13,283 bases of DNA from JBEKJU01 sp050011095. GTDB taxonomy: Bacteria; Desulfobacterota; Syntrophorhabdia; Syntrophorhabdales; WCHB1-27. Shown piece by piece: positions 6,571-13,283 of this stretch; positions within the stretch are counted from its first letter, which is position 1, and each line of letters begins with the position of its first letter. A program made the position numbers and the translations under genes. The DNA is taken from contig JBEKJU010000072.1 of assembly GCA_050011095.1 (NCBI GenBank), positions 1-13,283 of the forward strand. The letters run 5' to 3'. The notes under the pieces were generated by a model. The model ran no database searches. It saw only the letters and a program-made list of their open reading frames with translations, and was not told where the DNA came from.

Positions 6571-7200
6571 TGGCCTGTTGCCCGAACAACTCTTATGACA
6601 GATGACTATGGGCCGATTAATAGTTGGAAAGATTCACTTTTCCCGCTCCTTTCCGGAATCAGCCGCTAACTATCCCCATTTCACTCCTGTTCGGCGCGAG
6701 AGGCAGCGATATCCCATAATGCATAGGTAATCATGACGGCATGGCAAATCAAGGTATAAAACATTTTGGAAATAGCCATTGTTTTTCGAGCCCAAGAATG
6801 ACACGCGCTGTATTTAACAGAATAGACTTTATCGCATTGATTCTCCCGTACTCCGCCCGGAAGTCGAAACCCGGGATGCCACCCGTAATCTTCAGCTTAT
6901 TGGTATTAACCGTCTCGTATTAGTGTCGTCATGCCGGACCGGGGCACCCGCTCGCGGGTCGCGGCATCCAGAAAAGCCCTAGATTCCGGCTCATCCCGGA
7001 ATGACGGCGTACAAGACAATTATGAGACGGTTGATAAGTCGGATTCTGAGTGTTTCAGGAAGGAACGTGAATCATTTTTTGGCCACTACTGAATAATTGC
7101 AGCATGCCCCTTTCGCCGTCCCCGCCCTTGTGACTTGAACCTGGCCGCCCTTCGTTTCCTTCCTTACTGCCCCTTGTCAGGGCTGACCCCTCTGCCTCCT
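6571..7200. other. Gene-free stretch of about 630 bp between operons
   Basis: No supported gene is present on either strand. Frames of up to about 60 codons occur but lack ribosome-binding sites and family resemblance. Base composition is more AT-rich than the flanking genes from about 6600 to 6920. It contains the nested inverted-repeat element at 6908-7032. Weak hairpins such as GGAAA/TTTCC near 6625-6645 are present, but none has a T-run, so no terminator is called for the operon ending at 6570. Confidence 0.5.
6908..7032. repeat. Nested inverted-repeat element (MITE- or REP-like)
   Basis: The outer arms AACCGTCTC (6908-6916) and GAGACGGTT (7024-7032) are perfect inverted repeats. Inside them CGTCATGCCGG (6927-6937) and CCGGAATGACG (6996-7006) pair at 10 of 11 positions, and a further small hairpin ACCCGCTCGCGGGT lies at 6947-6960. 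Motifs of the CGTCATTCCGG type are widely dispersed in proteobacterial intergenic DNA. The 125-bp unit has no coding capacity. It could be a miniature mobile element or a REP-like hairpin; copy number outside the window is unknown. Confidence 0.6.
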
Positions 7201-8418
7201 CTAATTCTTTATCCAAGACTGGACGATATCGATGAGGAGGTCACCGAAGGCGGGGTCATTTATATGGTGAGGCGATACGTGCAAAGGCGTCTTCGGGCCG
7301 AGCGCCTCCTTGAATACCTCAGCCATGATCTTCGGTGCTTCCGGGTCATACAAGGGACCTCCTGGACGATCAAACCCTGAAAAGCCGCCGAGGGGCACCG
7401 CGACTGCCCTCGGACCCCTGGCCTCATTGCAGGATTTGGCCATGGCCCGCGCCACCGTTTCTGTTTCCTGGTGTAGCGTGCGGACGGCAGTGATTGCGGC
7501 GTTGTGACGATGATATTGTCTGTCCGGAAACTGTTTCTGTGCAATTCCTATGGGACCTGAAACAATAAAGTCGGTACATCCCGGAACCAGGAGGGTTGGG
7601 ACGCCCCGTTTCAGCGCCGCTGACAGCCGATCAGGCCCGGCGTCGTAATCGCCTCCAAAGAGATGGGCAACAAGTTCTTGAGCAGATATCTCAACCACTA
7701 TGCCGGCCTGGCCTTCGCCGATCATTTCTTCCATAGCCTGACCGCCGATGCCCGTAGTATGGAAGATTATTACTTCTCGTCCTTTTGCCTCGACTGCTTG
7801 CTTTATTCTGAGGGCAGAGGGTTCACTGGTGCCCAGCGTACCGATGAAGACAAGAGGCTTCGGGTTGTCGCTTTCATAAAACTCCTGCCTTGCCATGCCT
7901 GCCGTTGCCAAAGCCGCGTTTTTTAGGATCTTCTTGAGAATGCGATTAATCCCATTGAGATCGCATATAGTGGGAAACATGAGGATATCTTTTGTACCGA
8001 CAAATGGGCGTACATCATGAGAGGCGAGGGTGGATATCATGACTTTCGGAAATCCTATTGGAAAGGATCGCATCACGGCTGTACATATATCCGTTCCCAC
8101 CGAACCGCCAAGACCGATAATCGCATCAACCCGTCCTTCCTGGTACAGCTCTTGCGCTTGCCGAGTTGCTCCGGCGATCATGACCCGAGATGCCCTGCCT
8201 TCATGTTTTAGGTCGTGAACGTCGGCCAGCGCATAGCCGGCCGCACCGACGACATCATCCTGGCTGATTTCCACATCAATCGGACTCTTGCCCAGGATAC
8301 CTACATCCATAAGCAGGGCGTTCACACCTGCCTCGTTGAGGCAAGTTCGTATGTAAGCCACCTCGTCCGCCTTCGTATCCATGGTAGCCACGACAAGCAC
8401 TATTGGCATACGGTCCAT
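7201..8418 (-). CDS. UPF0261 / Tm-1-like ATP-binding domain protein
   Basis: A 405-residue soluble protein of the UPF0261 family, the bacterial counterpart of the N-terminal part of tomato Tm-1. Its landmarks are VVATMDTKADE (9-19), IGLGGSVGTD (101-110) near the predicted nucleotide-binding loop, KVMISTLASHD (125-135), FIGTLGTSEP in the second half and HTTGIGGQAMEEM. The bacterial function is not established. ATG 8418 is supported by GAGGAA at 8428-8423; a second ATG three codons later is possible. The C-terminus ends near the usual family length, so it looks intact. In many genomes a partner TIM-barrel (PEP-hydrolase-like) gene or domain lies next to it; none is present here, and the downstream 630 bp are gene-free. 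It stands apart from the methyl-transfer locus and its relation to it is unknown. Confidence 0.88.
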   Translation of the reverse strand: MDRMPIVLVVATMDTKADEVAYIRTCLNEAGVNALLMDVGILGKSPIDVEISQDDVVGAAGYALADVHDLKHEGRASRVMIAGATRQAQELYQEGRVDAIIGLGGSVGTDICTAVMRSFPIGFPKVMISTLASHDVRPFVGTKDILMFPTICDLNGINRILKKILKNAALATAGMARQEFYESDNPKPLVFIGTLGTSEPSALRIKQAVEAKGREVIIFHTTGIGGQAMEEMIGEGQAGIVVEISAQELVAHLFGGDYDAGPDRLSAALKRGVPTLLVPGCTDFIVSGPIGIAQKQFPDRQYHRHNAAITAVRTLHQETETVARAMAKSCNEARGPRAVAVPLGGFSGFDRPGGPLYDPEAPKIMAEVFKEALGPKTPLHVSPHHINDPAFGDLLIDIVQSWIKN

Positions 8419-8546
8419 TGTATTTCCTCACCAAGCATAAATTTATACGAGTCATCCGAAGGGTAGCAGTCTCACTACACTCAATCCTCACTTTCCGGCG
8501 CGTAACTCCTGCATCCCTCATCCTTCACCCTCCCCCATATCCGGTG
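8419..8546. other. Intergenic leader upstream of the UPF0261 gene
   Basis: About 128 bp separate the small gene at 8547-8693 from the UPF0261 start. On the minus strand a TATAAA lies about 20 bp before the ribosome-binding site and could be a -10, but no convincing -35 is seen at proper spacing. No terminator hairpin with a T-run was found. Confidence 0.25.
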
Positions 8547-8693
8547 TCATCCCTCGCCAATCTTCAGTATTCGGAGCCTTTCGCGGATGCGATCCCGGGC
8601 ATTTGCGGCCGCAACCCGCTCGCCGGAAGTCGCGGCGCCGGCATAGAGCGCCTCAATTCTTCGAAGTTTCTCAATCAGTTTCTGCTCATCCAT
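8547..8693 (-). CDS. Small 48-residue charged helical protein
   Basis: A short open frame runs from ATG 8693-8691 to TGA 8549-8547. It begins MDEQKLIEKLRRIEALYAG and continues with GERVAAANARDRIRERL near the end. The amphipathic, Arg/Glu/Ala-rich pattern is protein-like and resembles the helical N-terminal region of DUF2786-type proteins, where a K/RL-IEAL...AA-GE--AA-A motif is common; this likeness is from memory and not certain. AGGGA stands about 8 bp upstream. It follows the SNF2 helicase gene on the same strand after 92 bp, so the two may be co-transcribed. The function is unknown. The clean codon pattern and ribosome-binding site argue against a chance frame. Confidence 0.6.
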   Translation of the reverse strand: MDEQKLIEKLRRIEALYAGAATSGERVAAANARDRIRERLRILKIGEG

Positions 8694-8785
8694 GTCGCAT
8701 TCCCTGATTTCCGCTGCACTTGCTCAACTACCCAAGTGTCCTTTTCTCTCCCAACCCCCAACATACTTCATTCTCGCTCAACTGC

Positions 8786-11320
8786 TCACTTTCTTTCCCG
8801 TCCCGCCCGTCCGCCAAGAAACCCTGCCACCAGACCGCCCAAGGCAGTGAAGATCTCCTGCACCACTTCCGGCTCCGGAAGAGGGAGTTTTAGATAGGGC
8901 TTCCCGGTCGTCTCATCCCTGCCGACCATGGCCTGCACCCGCTCCTCTACGATCTCTTGAGGCGTCGCAGTGCCCCGAGCCATCGCCCTGCCCAGACCGG
9001 TCAGGAACTCGGCGCCTTTTATGAGGATCCGGCTCAAAGGAAGGGCATCGGCAGTGACCGGGGGTCCTACGCCCTCCGGCGTCGCTGGAGAATCAGCCTG
9101 GACCTCCTCCGCTTCGCTTCGGTCCACATATTCCTCGTCGAGGGCAGCTTCGATCTCCTCCTGCGTCTCGATAAGAGGATCGGGCTTCTTGAGGCTGTCG
9201 GAGACCGTCTCGACGGTCTGCATGAATCTCTTGAACTGGCCTTCGCCGATCATGACGACGTCGTCTCCCCCCTCGTCCAGGGCGCCGGCAAAGAGGGATT
9301 TTTTAAACTTCAGGAGGTCCAGTATCCGTTCCTCGATGGATGCGCTCGTGACGAAATTGACGACCCGAACCATACGCTGCTGCCCGATGCGATGAACCCT
9401 CCCGATGCGCTGCTCCAGAACAGCGGGGTTCCACGGGATGTCCATGTTAATCACTACGGAGCCGCTCTGGAGGTTGAGGCCCACTCCTCCGGCATCGGTA
9501 GAGAGAAAGACCATGCAGTTCGGGTCTTCCCGAAAGCGCGTCATCAGGTCTTTGCGGTCCCTTGAGGGCACGGAGCCGTTGAGGTGCGCATAGCCGATGG
9601 CGTTTTCCCTGAGCACCCCTTCCACCAGCCGCGTCATGCGGAGCCACTGGCTGAAGATGACGACCTTCTCCCCGCCCTCAAGGACCGTTTCCCGGAGAAG
9701 GACAGCCAACTCCTCGATCTTCGGGCCGTGGATGGTCTTCTTGTCCACGAGGAAGGTGTTGTCAGCGGCCATCCGCATCATGCTGAGGGCAATCTGCATG
9801 CGGCGCTGGTCAGCCTCGGAGAGAAACTTGAAGCGCCGCCACTTCGCCACGAGACGCACGACGATGTCATAGTTTTCGTCATGAATCTCCCGCTGCTCCT
9901 TTGTCATGGGCACAAAGAAGTGCTTGTCCACCCGTTCGGGCAGTTGCTTCAGCACCTCATCCTTCTTACGGCGGATCATGACGCCTTCCAGAGAGGTGCG
10001 CACCGATTCGAGATGCTGATACCCTATGACCTTCCCGCCTTCATCGATGACCCTGTGGGTATGGATGAAACGGTAGAGGGGGCCAAAATGGTGGCGGTCT
10101 ATGAACTCCATGATGGAGTGAAGCTCCTCTATCCTGTTTTCGATGGGAGTTCCCGTCAGCACGATGGCGAAGGTGGATTCCAGTTGTTTGATGTACGCGG
10201 CGGTCCGGGTCTTCCAGTTCTTGATCCGCTGCGCCTCGTCAAGGATAACAAGGTCCGGGGCCCATTGATGAATCATGTGAAGGTCGCGCCAGACCAGTTC
10301 ATAGTTCACGAGCTTGTAGAAGGCATCATCCTGGTAGAGCGCGGCCCTCTGGTGCGTGAGGCCTTCTATTACCGTGGCTTTCCGGTCGGTGAAGGTCCGG
10401 ATTTCATCGTTCCATTGGTGCTTGAGGGACGTCGGAGAGACGATCAGCACCTTGCTTATGTAAAAGAACTTAGCCATCAGCTCCGCCGCCGCAAGGGCCT
10501 GGACGGTTTTCCCCAGCCCCATGTCGTCTCCGATGAGGCAGCGGCCGGCGGATAGAGCAAAGAGCGCGCCCTCTTTCTGATAGGGGTAGAGATCGGCCTT
10601 CAATATGTTCTCGAGGACGGGGCTCTCAATGCCTTCCTTGAGATGATCAGCGATGGCTCTTTGGCGGTGTTCCCTGTCCTGATGCTCGGCAACGTAAGCC
10701 ATGACATCGTCGTAGCAACGCACTTCGTGGCCGTTGTTTCTGGGGATGCGGCCGAGGAAGCGGGGAAACTCGATTACCCGGTCCTCATTGAGCCTTCCGC
10801 CGTCGTCGAAGAACTCCTTGGCCAGGGAAAGAAGCTCGGCCGGCGCCCCGAGGCCTGGCTTGAATAGGACCTCCTTTTTGAGACCGTACGAGAGAAATAC
10901 CTCTGAGAATGGAGGCACGTAGCCCTTGGCAAAGAGTGATTTCGCGTTCTTGATGCCCCTGAGTCGGCTCAAGGTAAAAGCGATGTGCTTGCACACTCCC
11001 AGATTGTTTATTTCAAAGTCACGGCAAGAGCAATAGTTGTCTCCGGGGCTTTCTCCCCTGATGGCGACCTTGTAGCTCCTTTGTGTTGCCGGATTGGTCA
11101 CCACAAAATCTGAGAAGATCGGATGCCCACCCCGGTTTTCTAAGCGGAAATCCTGTTGTTCCCCGTACTGTTTTCGGAGCAGTCTTTGCCATTCTTCGAG
11201 TTGAAGGCCCTCGGGCTTGTGGGTCCTGGAGACAGTCATCCGAGAAGGCTTTTCCGGTCCCTTGTCGGACGGTGACGGTCTGACGCGCCGTCGCACGGCC
11301 GAAGGTCGTGAAGGTTTCAT
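8786..11320 (-). CDS. SNF2-family helicase/translocase with N-terminal SWIM zinc finger
   Basis: An 844-residue bacterial SNF2-type ATPase, a double-stranded DNA translocase of superfamily 2. The N-terminal 120 residues contain a SWIM-like zinc site, C97-x-C99 ... C110-x-H112 (YCSCRDFEINNLGVCKH). Motif I is DDMGLGKT (265-272), motif II is DEAQ (361-364), motif III is LTGTP (388-392), motif V is STDAGGVGLNLQ (607-618) and motif VI is QRIGRVHRIGQ (637-647). All ATPase motifs appear intact. After residue 690 an acidic, low-complexity tail with no recognised domain leads to a glycine/arginine-rich end. Start 11320 has GGGGA eight bases upstream; the basic first 30 residues are not conserved-looking, so a later start cannot be excluded. 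Likely role: DNA repair, transcription-complex remodelling or defence-like DNA processing. No nuclease or methylase lies beside it to settle this. Confidence 0.93.
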   Translation of the reverse strand: MKPSRPSAVRRRVRPSPSDKGPEKPSRMTVSRTHKPEGLQLEEWQRLLRKQYGEQQDFRLENRGGHPIFSDFVVTNPATQRSYKVAIRGESPGDNYCSCRDFEINNLGVCKHIAFTLSRLRGIKNAKSLFAKGYVPPFSEVFLSYGLKKEVLFKPGLGAPAELLSLAKEFFDDGGRLNEDRVIEFPRFLGRIPRNNGHEVRCYDDVMAYVAEHQDREHRQRAIADHLKEGIESPVLENILKADLYPYQKEGALFALSAGRCLIGDDMGLGKTVQALAAAELMAKFFYISKVLIVSPTSLKHQWNDEIRTFTDRKATVIEGLTHQRAALYQDDAFYKLVNYELVWRDLHMIHQWAPDLVILDEAQRIKNWKTRTAAYIKQLESTFAIVLTGTPIENRIEELHSIMEFIDRHHFGPLYRFIHTHRVIDEGGKVIGYQHLESVRTSLEGVMIRRKKDEVLKQLPERVDKHFFVPMTKEQREIHDENYDIVVRLVAKWRRFKFLSEADQRRMQIALSMMRMAADNTFLVDKKTIHGPKIEELAVLLRETVLEGGEKVVIFSQWLRMTRLVEGVLRENAIGYAHLNGSVPSRDRKDLMTRFREDPNCMVFLSTDAGGVGLNLQSGSVVINMDIPWNPAVLEQRIGRVHRIGQQRMVRVVNFVTSASIEERILDLLKFKKSLFAGALDEGGDDVVMIGEGQFKRFMQTVETVSDSLKKPDPLIETQEEIEAALDEEYVDRSEAEEVQADSPATPEGVGPPVTADALPLSRILIKGAEFLTGLGRAMARGTATPQEIVEERVQAMVGRDETTGKPYLKLPLPEPEVVQEIFTALGGLVAGFLGGRAGRERK

Positions 11321-11691
11321 AAATGGTCCCCTGCTTCATCGGGAATTGCGGTCCCGCCGCATTCGCGGGTCCGGACCGCTCGGTCCCTTCAATGTACAAC
11401 AAATTGTTGCAAAAGTTAAAGATGATTCAGCCAATGTTGCCACAAGCTCAGCCTTCCTCATGCCCCCCCTTGCACCAATTGTACGGTGATGAATGGCTTC
11501 ATACGACATATTTTGGCGGTCTGGCAAGAAAAAAACGATTGGATGGTATGACGGCTCCCACCGGGGAGAATGCAGGGAGCGCCGGGCTTTACCACAGTTC
11601 TTCCCAAATTGATCTCGTCGTTTCTTCGGCCAATCCGACCCTTATATTTGTGGTAAGGGACCCTGAGGCCCTTAAAGATATGGAGGTAACT
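11321..11691. other. Intergenic region between divergent helicase and hydrolase remnant
   Basis: About 370 bp without a supported gene. It holds the predicted helicase promoter (11391-11419), a GC-rich helicase leader with repeated GGTCC words and a GGACCG-CT-CGGTCC hairpin at 11373-11386, and near the other end a TAAGGG/CCCTTA hairpin at 11654-11674 just before the hydrolase ribosome-binding site. The plus-strand frame is open across most of this stretch, but its content is not protein-like and the strong start is at 11692. Confidence 0.4.
11391..11419 (-). promoter_or_regulatory. Predicted SNF2-helicase promoter with operator-like palindrome
   Basis: On the minus strand TTAACT (11419-11414) and TACATT (11396-11391) are spaced 17 bp apart and each match the sigma-70 hexamers at 4 of 6 positions. 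The spacer contains the palindrome CAACAAATTGTTG (11397-11409), with 6-bp arms around one central base. A repressor bound there would block the promoter. The regulator is unknown. Confidence 0.4.
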
Positions 11692-12090
11692 ATGGTGGAA
11701 GATTGGCTGGCCAATGCGTACGAGGGGATGTCGGGGCGGCAGTTTGTCACACGGATGACCGCAGCGGGTATAGGCCTCGCCGGCTATGCCGCCGCGTCGA
11801 GCTTTGTAGCAGGAGAGATCATCGCGACCCTTGCCGGCGGACTTGTTGCGGTTGATTCAAAGGTGTCTTCCGGAGGATTTTCGGTACCTGTCTATGAAGC
11901 CCATCCGTCTGCCCCCGGCAAATACCCCATAGTCCTGGTTATCCCCGAGGTCTTCGGCATGCACGAGCACATCAAGGATGTAGTCCGCCGTTTTGCGAAA
12001 GCAGGCTATTTCGCCATCACCTTCGAGCCCTATGCCAAGGATGCCTTGGGCCGGTGTGTCGAATGGTTCAATAAATACCTGGAGGGGTAG
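11692..12090 (+). pseudogene. Dienelactone hydrolase-family remnant with internal deletion
   Basis: The frame begins at ATG 11692, preceded by GGAGG at 11682-11686, and gives 132 residues; intact family members of this type are roughly 280-300. Residues 1-40 (MVEDWLANAYEG, then a degenerate Tat-like GRQF and a hydrophobic stretch) match the exported subfamily. Residues 62-113 carry the normal front half of the alpha/beta-hydrolase fold: FSVPVYEAHPS, VLVIPEVFGMHEHIKDV, GYFAITFEPY. Directly after FEPYA (111-115) the sequence jumps to DALGRCVEWFNKYL, which is the usual last helix. The central part with the nucleophilic cysteine and the catalytic Asp and His is absent, so the product should be inactive. 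The deletion is in frame, and the junction coincides with the inverted repeat CCAAGG-ATG-CCTTGG (12035-12049). Treated as a pseudogene; a deliberate mini-protein is unlikely. Confidence 0.75.
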
Positions 12091-12134
12091 AATCAGATCA
12101 CTATGGTATGAGTATTCTCAGACAAGGCTGTAGT

Positions 12135-12165
12135 GCGTGGGTTAGATTCCCATGCACTTCCGCCA
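12135..12165 (+). other. tRNA 3'-end fragment, tRNA-Sec (selC)-like; probable integrase attachment site
   Basis: The segment has the form of a tRNA 3' end: T-stem GTGGG (12137-12141), loop TTAGATT, T-stem CCCAT (12149-12153), then GCACTTCC, G and CCA (12163-12165). An 8-nt acceptor strand with discriminator G fits tRNA-Sec better than any other tRNA. The loop has A where the invariant C56 belongs, and no matching GGAAGTGC 5' acceptor or normal D and anticodon arms can be folded upstream, so it is a fragment and not a working gene. Read on the other strand it encodes GGSAWESNPR, a phrase typical of tRNA-derived attachment cores. It lies 55 bp from the end of the integrase gene. Confidence 0.55.
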
Positions 12166-12220
12166 TTAAATAATATCAATAACTTACAAGCAAGCAATGT
12201 ACGGAAATAGATGCACACTT

Positions 12221-13283
12221 TTACCCCCCACCGTCTATTGTGATAAATTTGTGATAATTTTGATCGCGGCGCAGGTCTTTGGCGGCCTTTTCGACCAATC
12301 GGGATACCCGCTCGCAGGCATCCCTGAGATCTTTCTCGTTCACGATGTTGTACCGGTCGAAGACCGCCCTCGTCTTGTGGCCGCTGATCTTCATCGCGAC
12401 CTTCTCTGACACGCCGGCCCTGACCATGTTCCGCACGGCCGTCCTTCGGAGGTCGTGAAAGAGCTTGCCCTCGATTCCCGCGGCCTCGCACGCGCTGGCC
12501 CATGCCTTCCGTATGTGCTTTATCCTCTGGCCTTCCCTGAAGAACACATAGGGGCAGGTGGGGTACAGGCTGTCCCGTATCCTCTTCTGATTGCGGATCG
12601 CGGCATAAAGCTCGCCACTCAGATAGACCATGCGCTGCTCGTCGTTCTTCGTCGTGCCCGGGTCAAGGGTTACGCTTCTTTCGGCCATATCCACCTGCCG
12701 CCAGGTCAGAGAGAGAATCTCCGTCTTCCGCATGCCCGTGTAGTATCCAGCTATCAGCACCGGCCTAAGGTAGTCAGGCAAGGTGTCCTTCAGCCTTGCG
12801 TACTCGCCGTATTCGAAGTATCCGATTCTGACATTAGCCTCTTTCAGCTTCGGGATATACGGCGTGGCCATCACTCTTGGAGGCGTCTGCTTTGCGGCCA
12901 GCGAGAACATCCTCTTCAAGGTCGTCAGCTCCCTGTTGATCGTCCCGTTTTTCGCCCCCTGTCCGAGCCTCGCTGAGATATACTGCCGGATGCCCTGCGT
13001 GGCTATCTCCTTTGCCAGAAAGCCCTTGAAATGCTTCTCCAGGTGCCTGACGCTTATCTCGACCCTCCAGAGCGACTTGCGCAGGTTCATTTTGTAGTCG
13101 TCGAAAAGGTCATCCGCCATCTCCTGGAAGGTAGCCTCCTGCACCTTCGTCGCTTCTTCAAACCACTTTCCCTCGGCCACCTCGGTCATCACCTTGCGAT
13201 AAATCTTTTCCGCCACTTTCTTGTCATCTGTCTCGGTGGACTGCCTTACCTGCCGTCCGTTGTAGGTAAAGCTGATCCACCAT
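12221..13283 (-). CDS. Tyrosine-recombinase integrase, N-terminus beyond window edge
   Basis: A phage- or island-type site-specific integrase. The minus-strand frame remains open from 13283, where it reads WWISFTYNGRQVRQSTETD, an arm-type DNA-binding domain start; so the GTG at 13216 is not the true start and the gene is cut by the edge. The core-binding domain follows (FQEMADDLFDDYKMN, HLEKHFKGFLA). The catalytic domain shows the first arginine in TGMRKTEILSLTW, the lysine region at TKNDEQRMVYL, HDLRRTAV with the H-x-x-R pair, GHKT and the nucleophile tyrosine in FDRYNIV. The HxxR box and the tyrosine are intact, so it is probably active. The gene ends 55 bp from the selC-like fragment, the usual position for an integrase next to its attachment site. 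The element it belongs to extends rightward, outside the window. Confidence 0.93.
   Translation of the reverse strand, partial: WWISFTYNGRQVRQSTETDDKKVAEKIYRKVMTEVAEGKWFEEATKVQEATFQEMADDLFDDYKMNLRKSLWRVEISVRHLEKHFKGFLAKEIATQGIRQYISARLGQGAKNGTINRELTTLKRMFSLAAKQTPPRVMATPYIPKLKEANVRIGYFEYGEYARLKDTLPDYLRPVLIAGYYTGMRKTEILSLTWRQVDMAERSVTLDPGTTKNDEQRMVYLSGELYAAIRNQKRIRDSLYPTCPYVFFREGQRIKHIRKAWASACEAAGIEGKLFHDLRRTAVRNMVRAGVSEKVAMKISGHKTRAVFDRYNIVNEKDLRDACERVSRLVEKAAKDLRRDQNYHKFITIDGGG

Noticed and set aside
6741..6923. 60-codon open frame in the intergenic region
   Set aside because: No ribosome-binding site, no family resemblance, and it runs into the inverted-repeat element.
9584..10555. Long plus-strand open frame opposite the SNF2 helicase
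   Set aside because: It is an antisense shadow; the helicase motifs on the minus strand are complete.
11323..11691. Long upstream extension of the hydrolase remnant
   Set aside because: The frame is open by chance; composition is not protein-like and the strong ribosome-binding site belongs to ATG 11692.
12081..12165. A complete tRNA-Sec gene
   Set aside because: GGAGGGGT at 12081 can pair loosely with GCACTTCC, but it overlaps the hydrolase stop codon, and no D arm or anticodon stem with a TCA loop can be folded. Only the 3' end is convincing.
1..13283. CRISPR array or tandem repeat array
   Set aside because: No regularly spaced direct repeats were seen anywhere in the window.

Overview
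The window looks like chromosome from an anaerobic, syntrophic or sulfate-reducing-type bacterium, most probably Desulfobacterota (Syntrophorhabdales-like). This is inferred from gene content: corrinoid methyl-transfer genes with a methyltetrahydrofolate methyltransferase, DUF1638, a UPF0261 protein, and moderately high GC. No rRNA or other taxonomic marker is present, so placement is a guess.

Layout. The left edge (1-47) holds the first codons of an IS4-family transposase with its probable terminal repeat ending near 113, followed by about 400 bp of apparently non-coding sequence. From 510 to 6570 lies a divergent corrinoid-dependent methyl-transfer locus. The leftward operon (3125 to 510) encodes a corrinoid carrier protein, a uroporphyrinogen-decarboxylase-family (MtaA/MtvB-like) methyltransferase and an AcsE-like methyltetrahydrofolate methyltransferase. 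The rightward operon (3379 to 6570) encodes a HutC-type GntR regulator, a second corrinoid protein, a DUF1638 protein, a short CobW-family GTPase with a CxCC motif, and a small protein with a histidine-rich N-terminus. Each divergent promoter carries a copy of the HutC-class operator TGT(A/C)TATACA at its predicted start point, so the GntR protein probably controls both operons.

Working model: a methylated substrate gives its methyl group to a corrinoid protein through the URO-D-family enzyme, and the AcsE-like enzyme passes it to tetrahydrofolate and the Wood-Ljungdahl pathway. The rightward operon has a second carrier but no recognisable methyltransferase and no recognisable reductive activase. 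Its DUF1638, CobW-like and His-rich proteins are the best candidates in the window for an undescribed corrinoid- or metal-handling module.

From 6571 to 7200 there is a gene-free stretch containing a nested inverted-repeat element. It is followed on the minus strand by a UPF0261 (Tm-1-like) protein, a 48-codon gene and a SWIM-SNF2 helicase whose promoter spacer contains a palindrome. The right end looks like mobile-element territory: a dienelactone hydrolase gene that has lost its middle, a fragment resembling the 3' end of tRNA-Sec (selC), and a tyrosine integrase that runs off the right edge.
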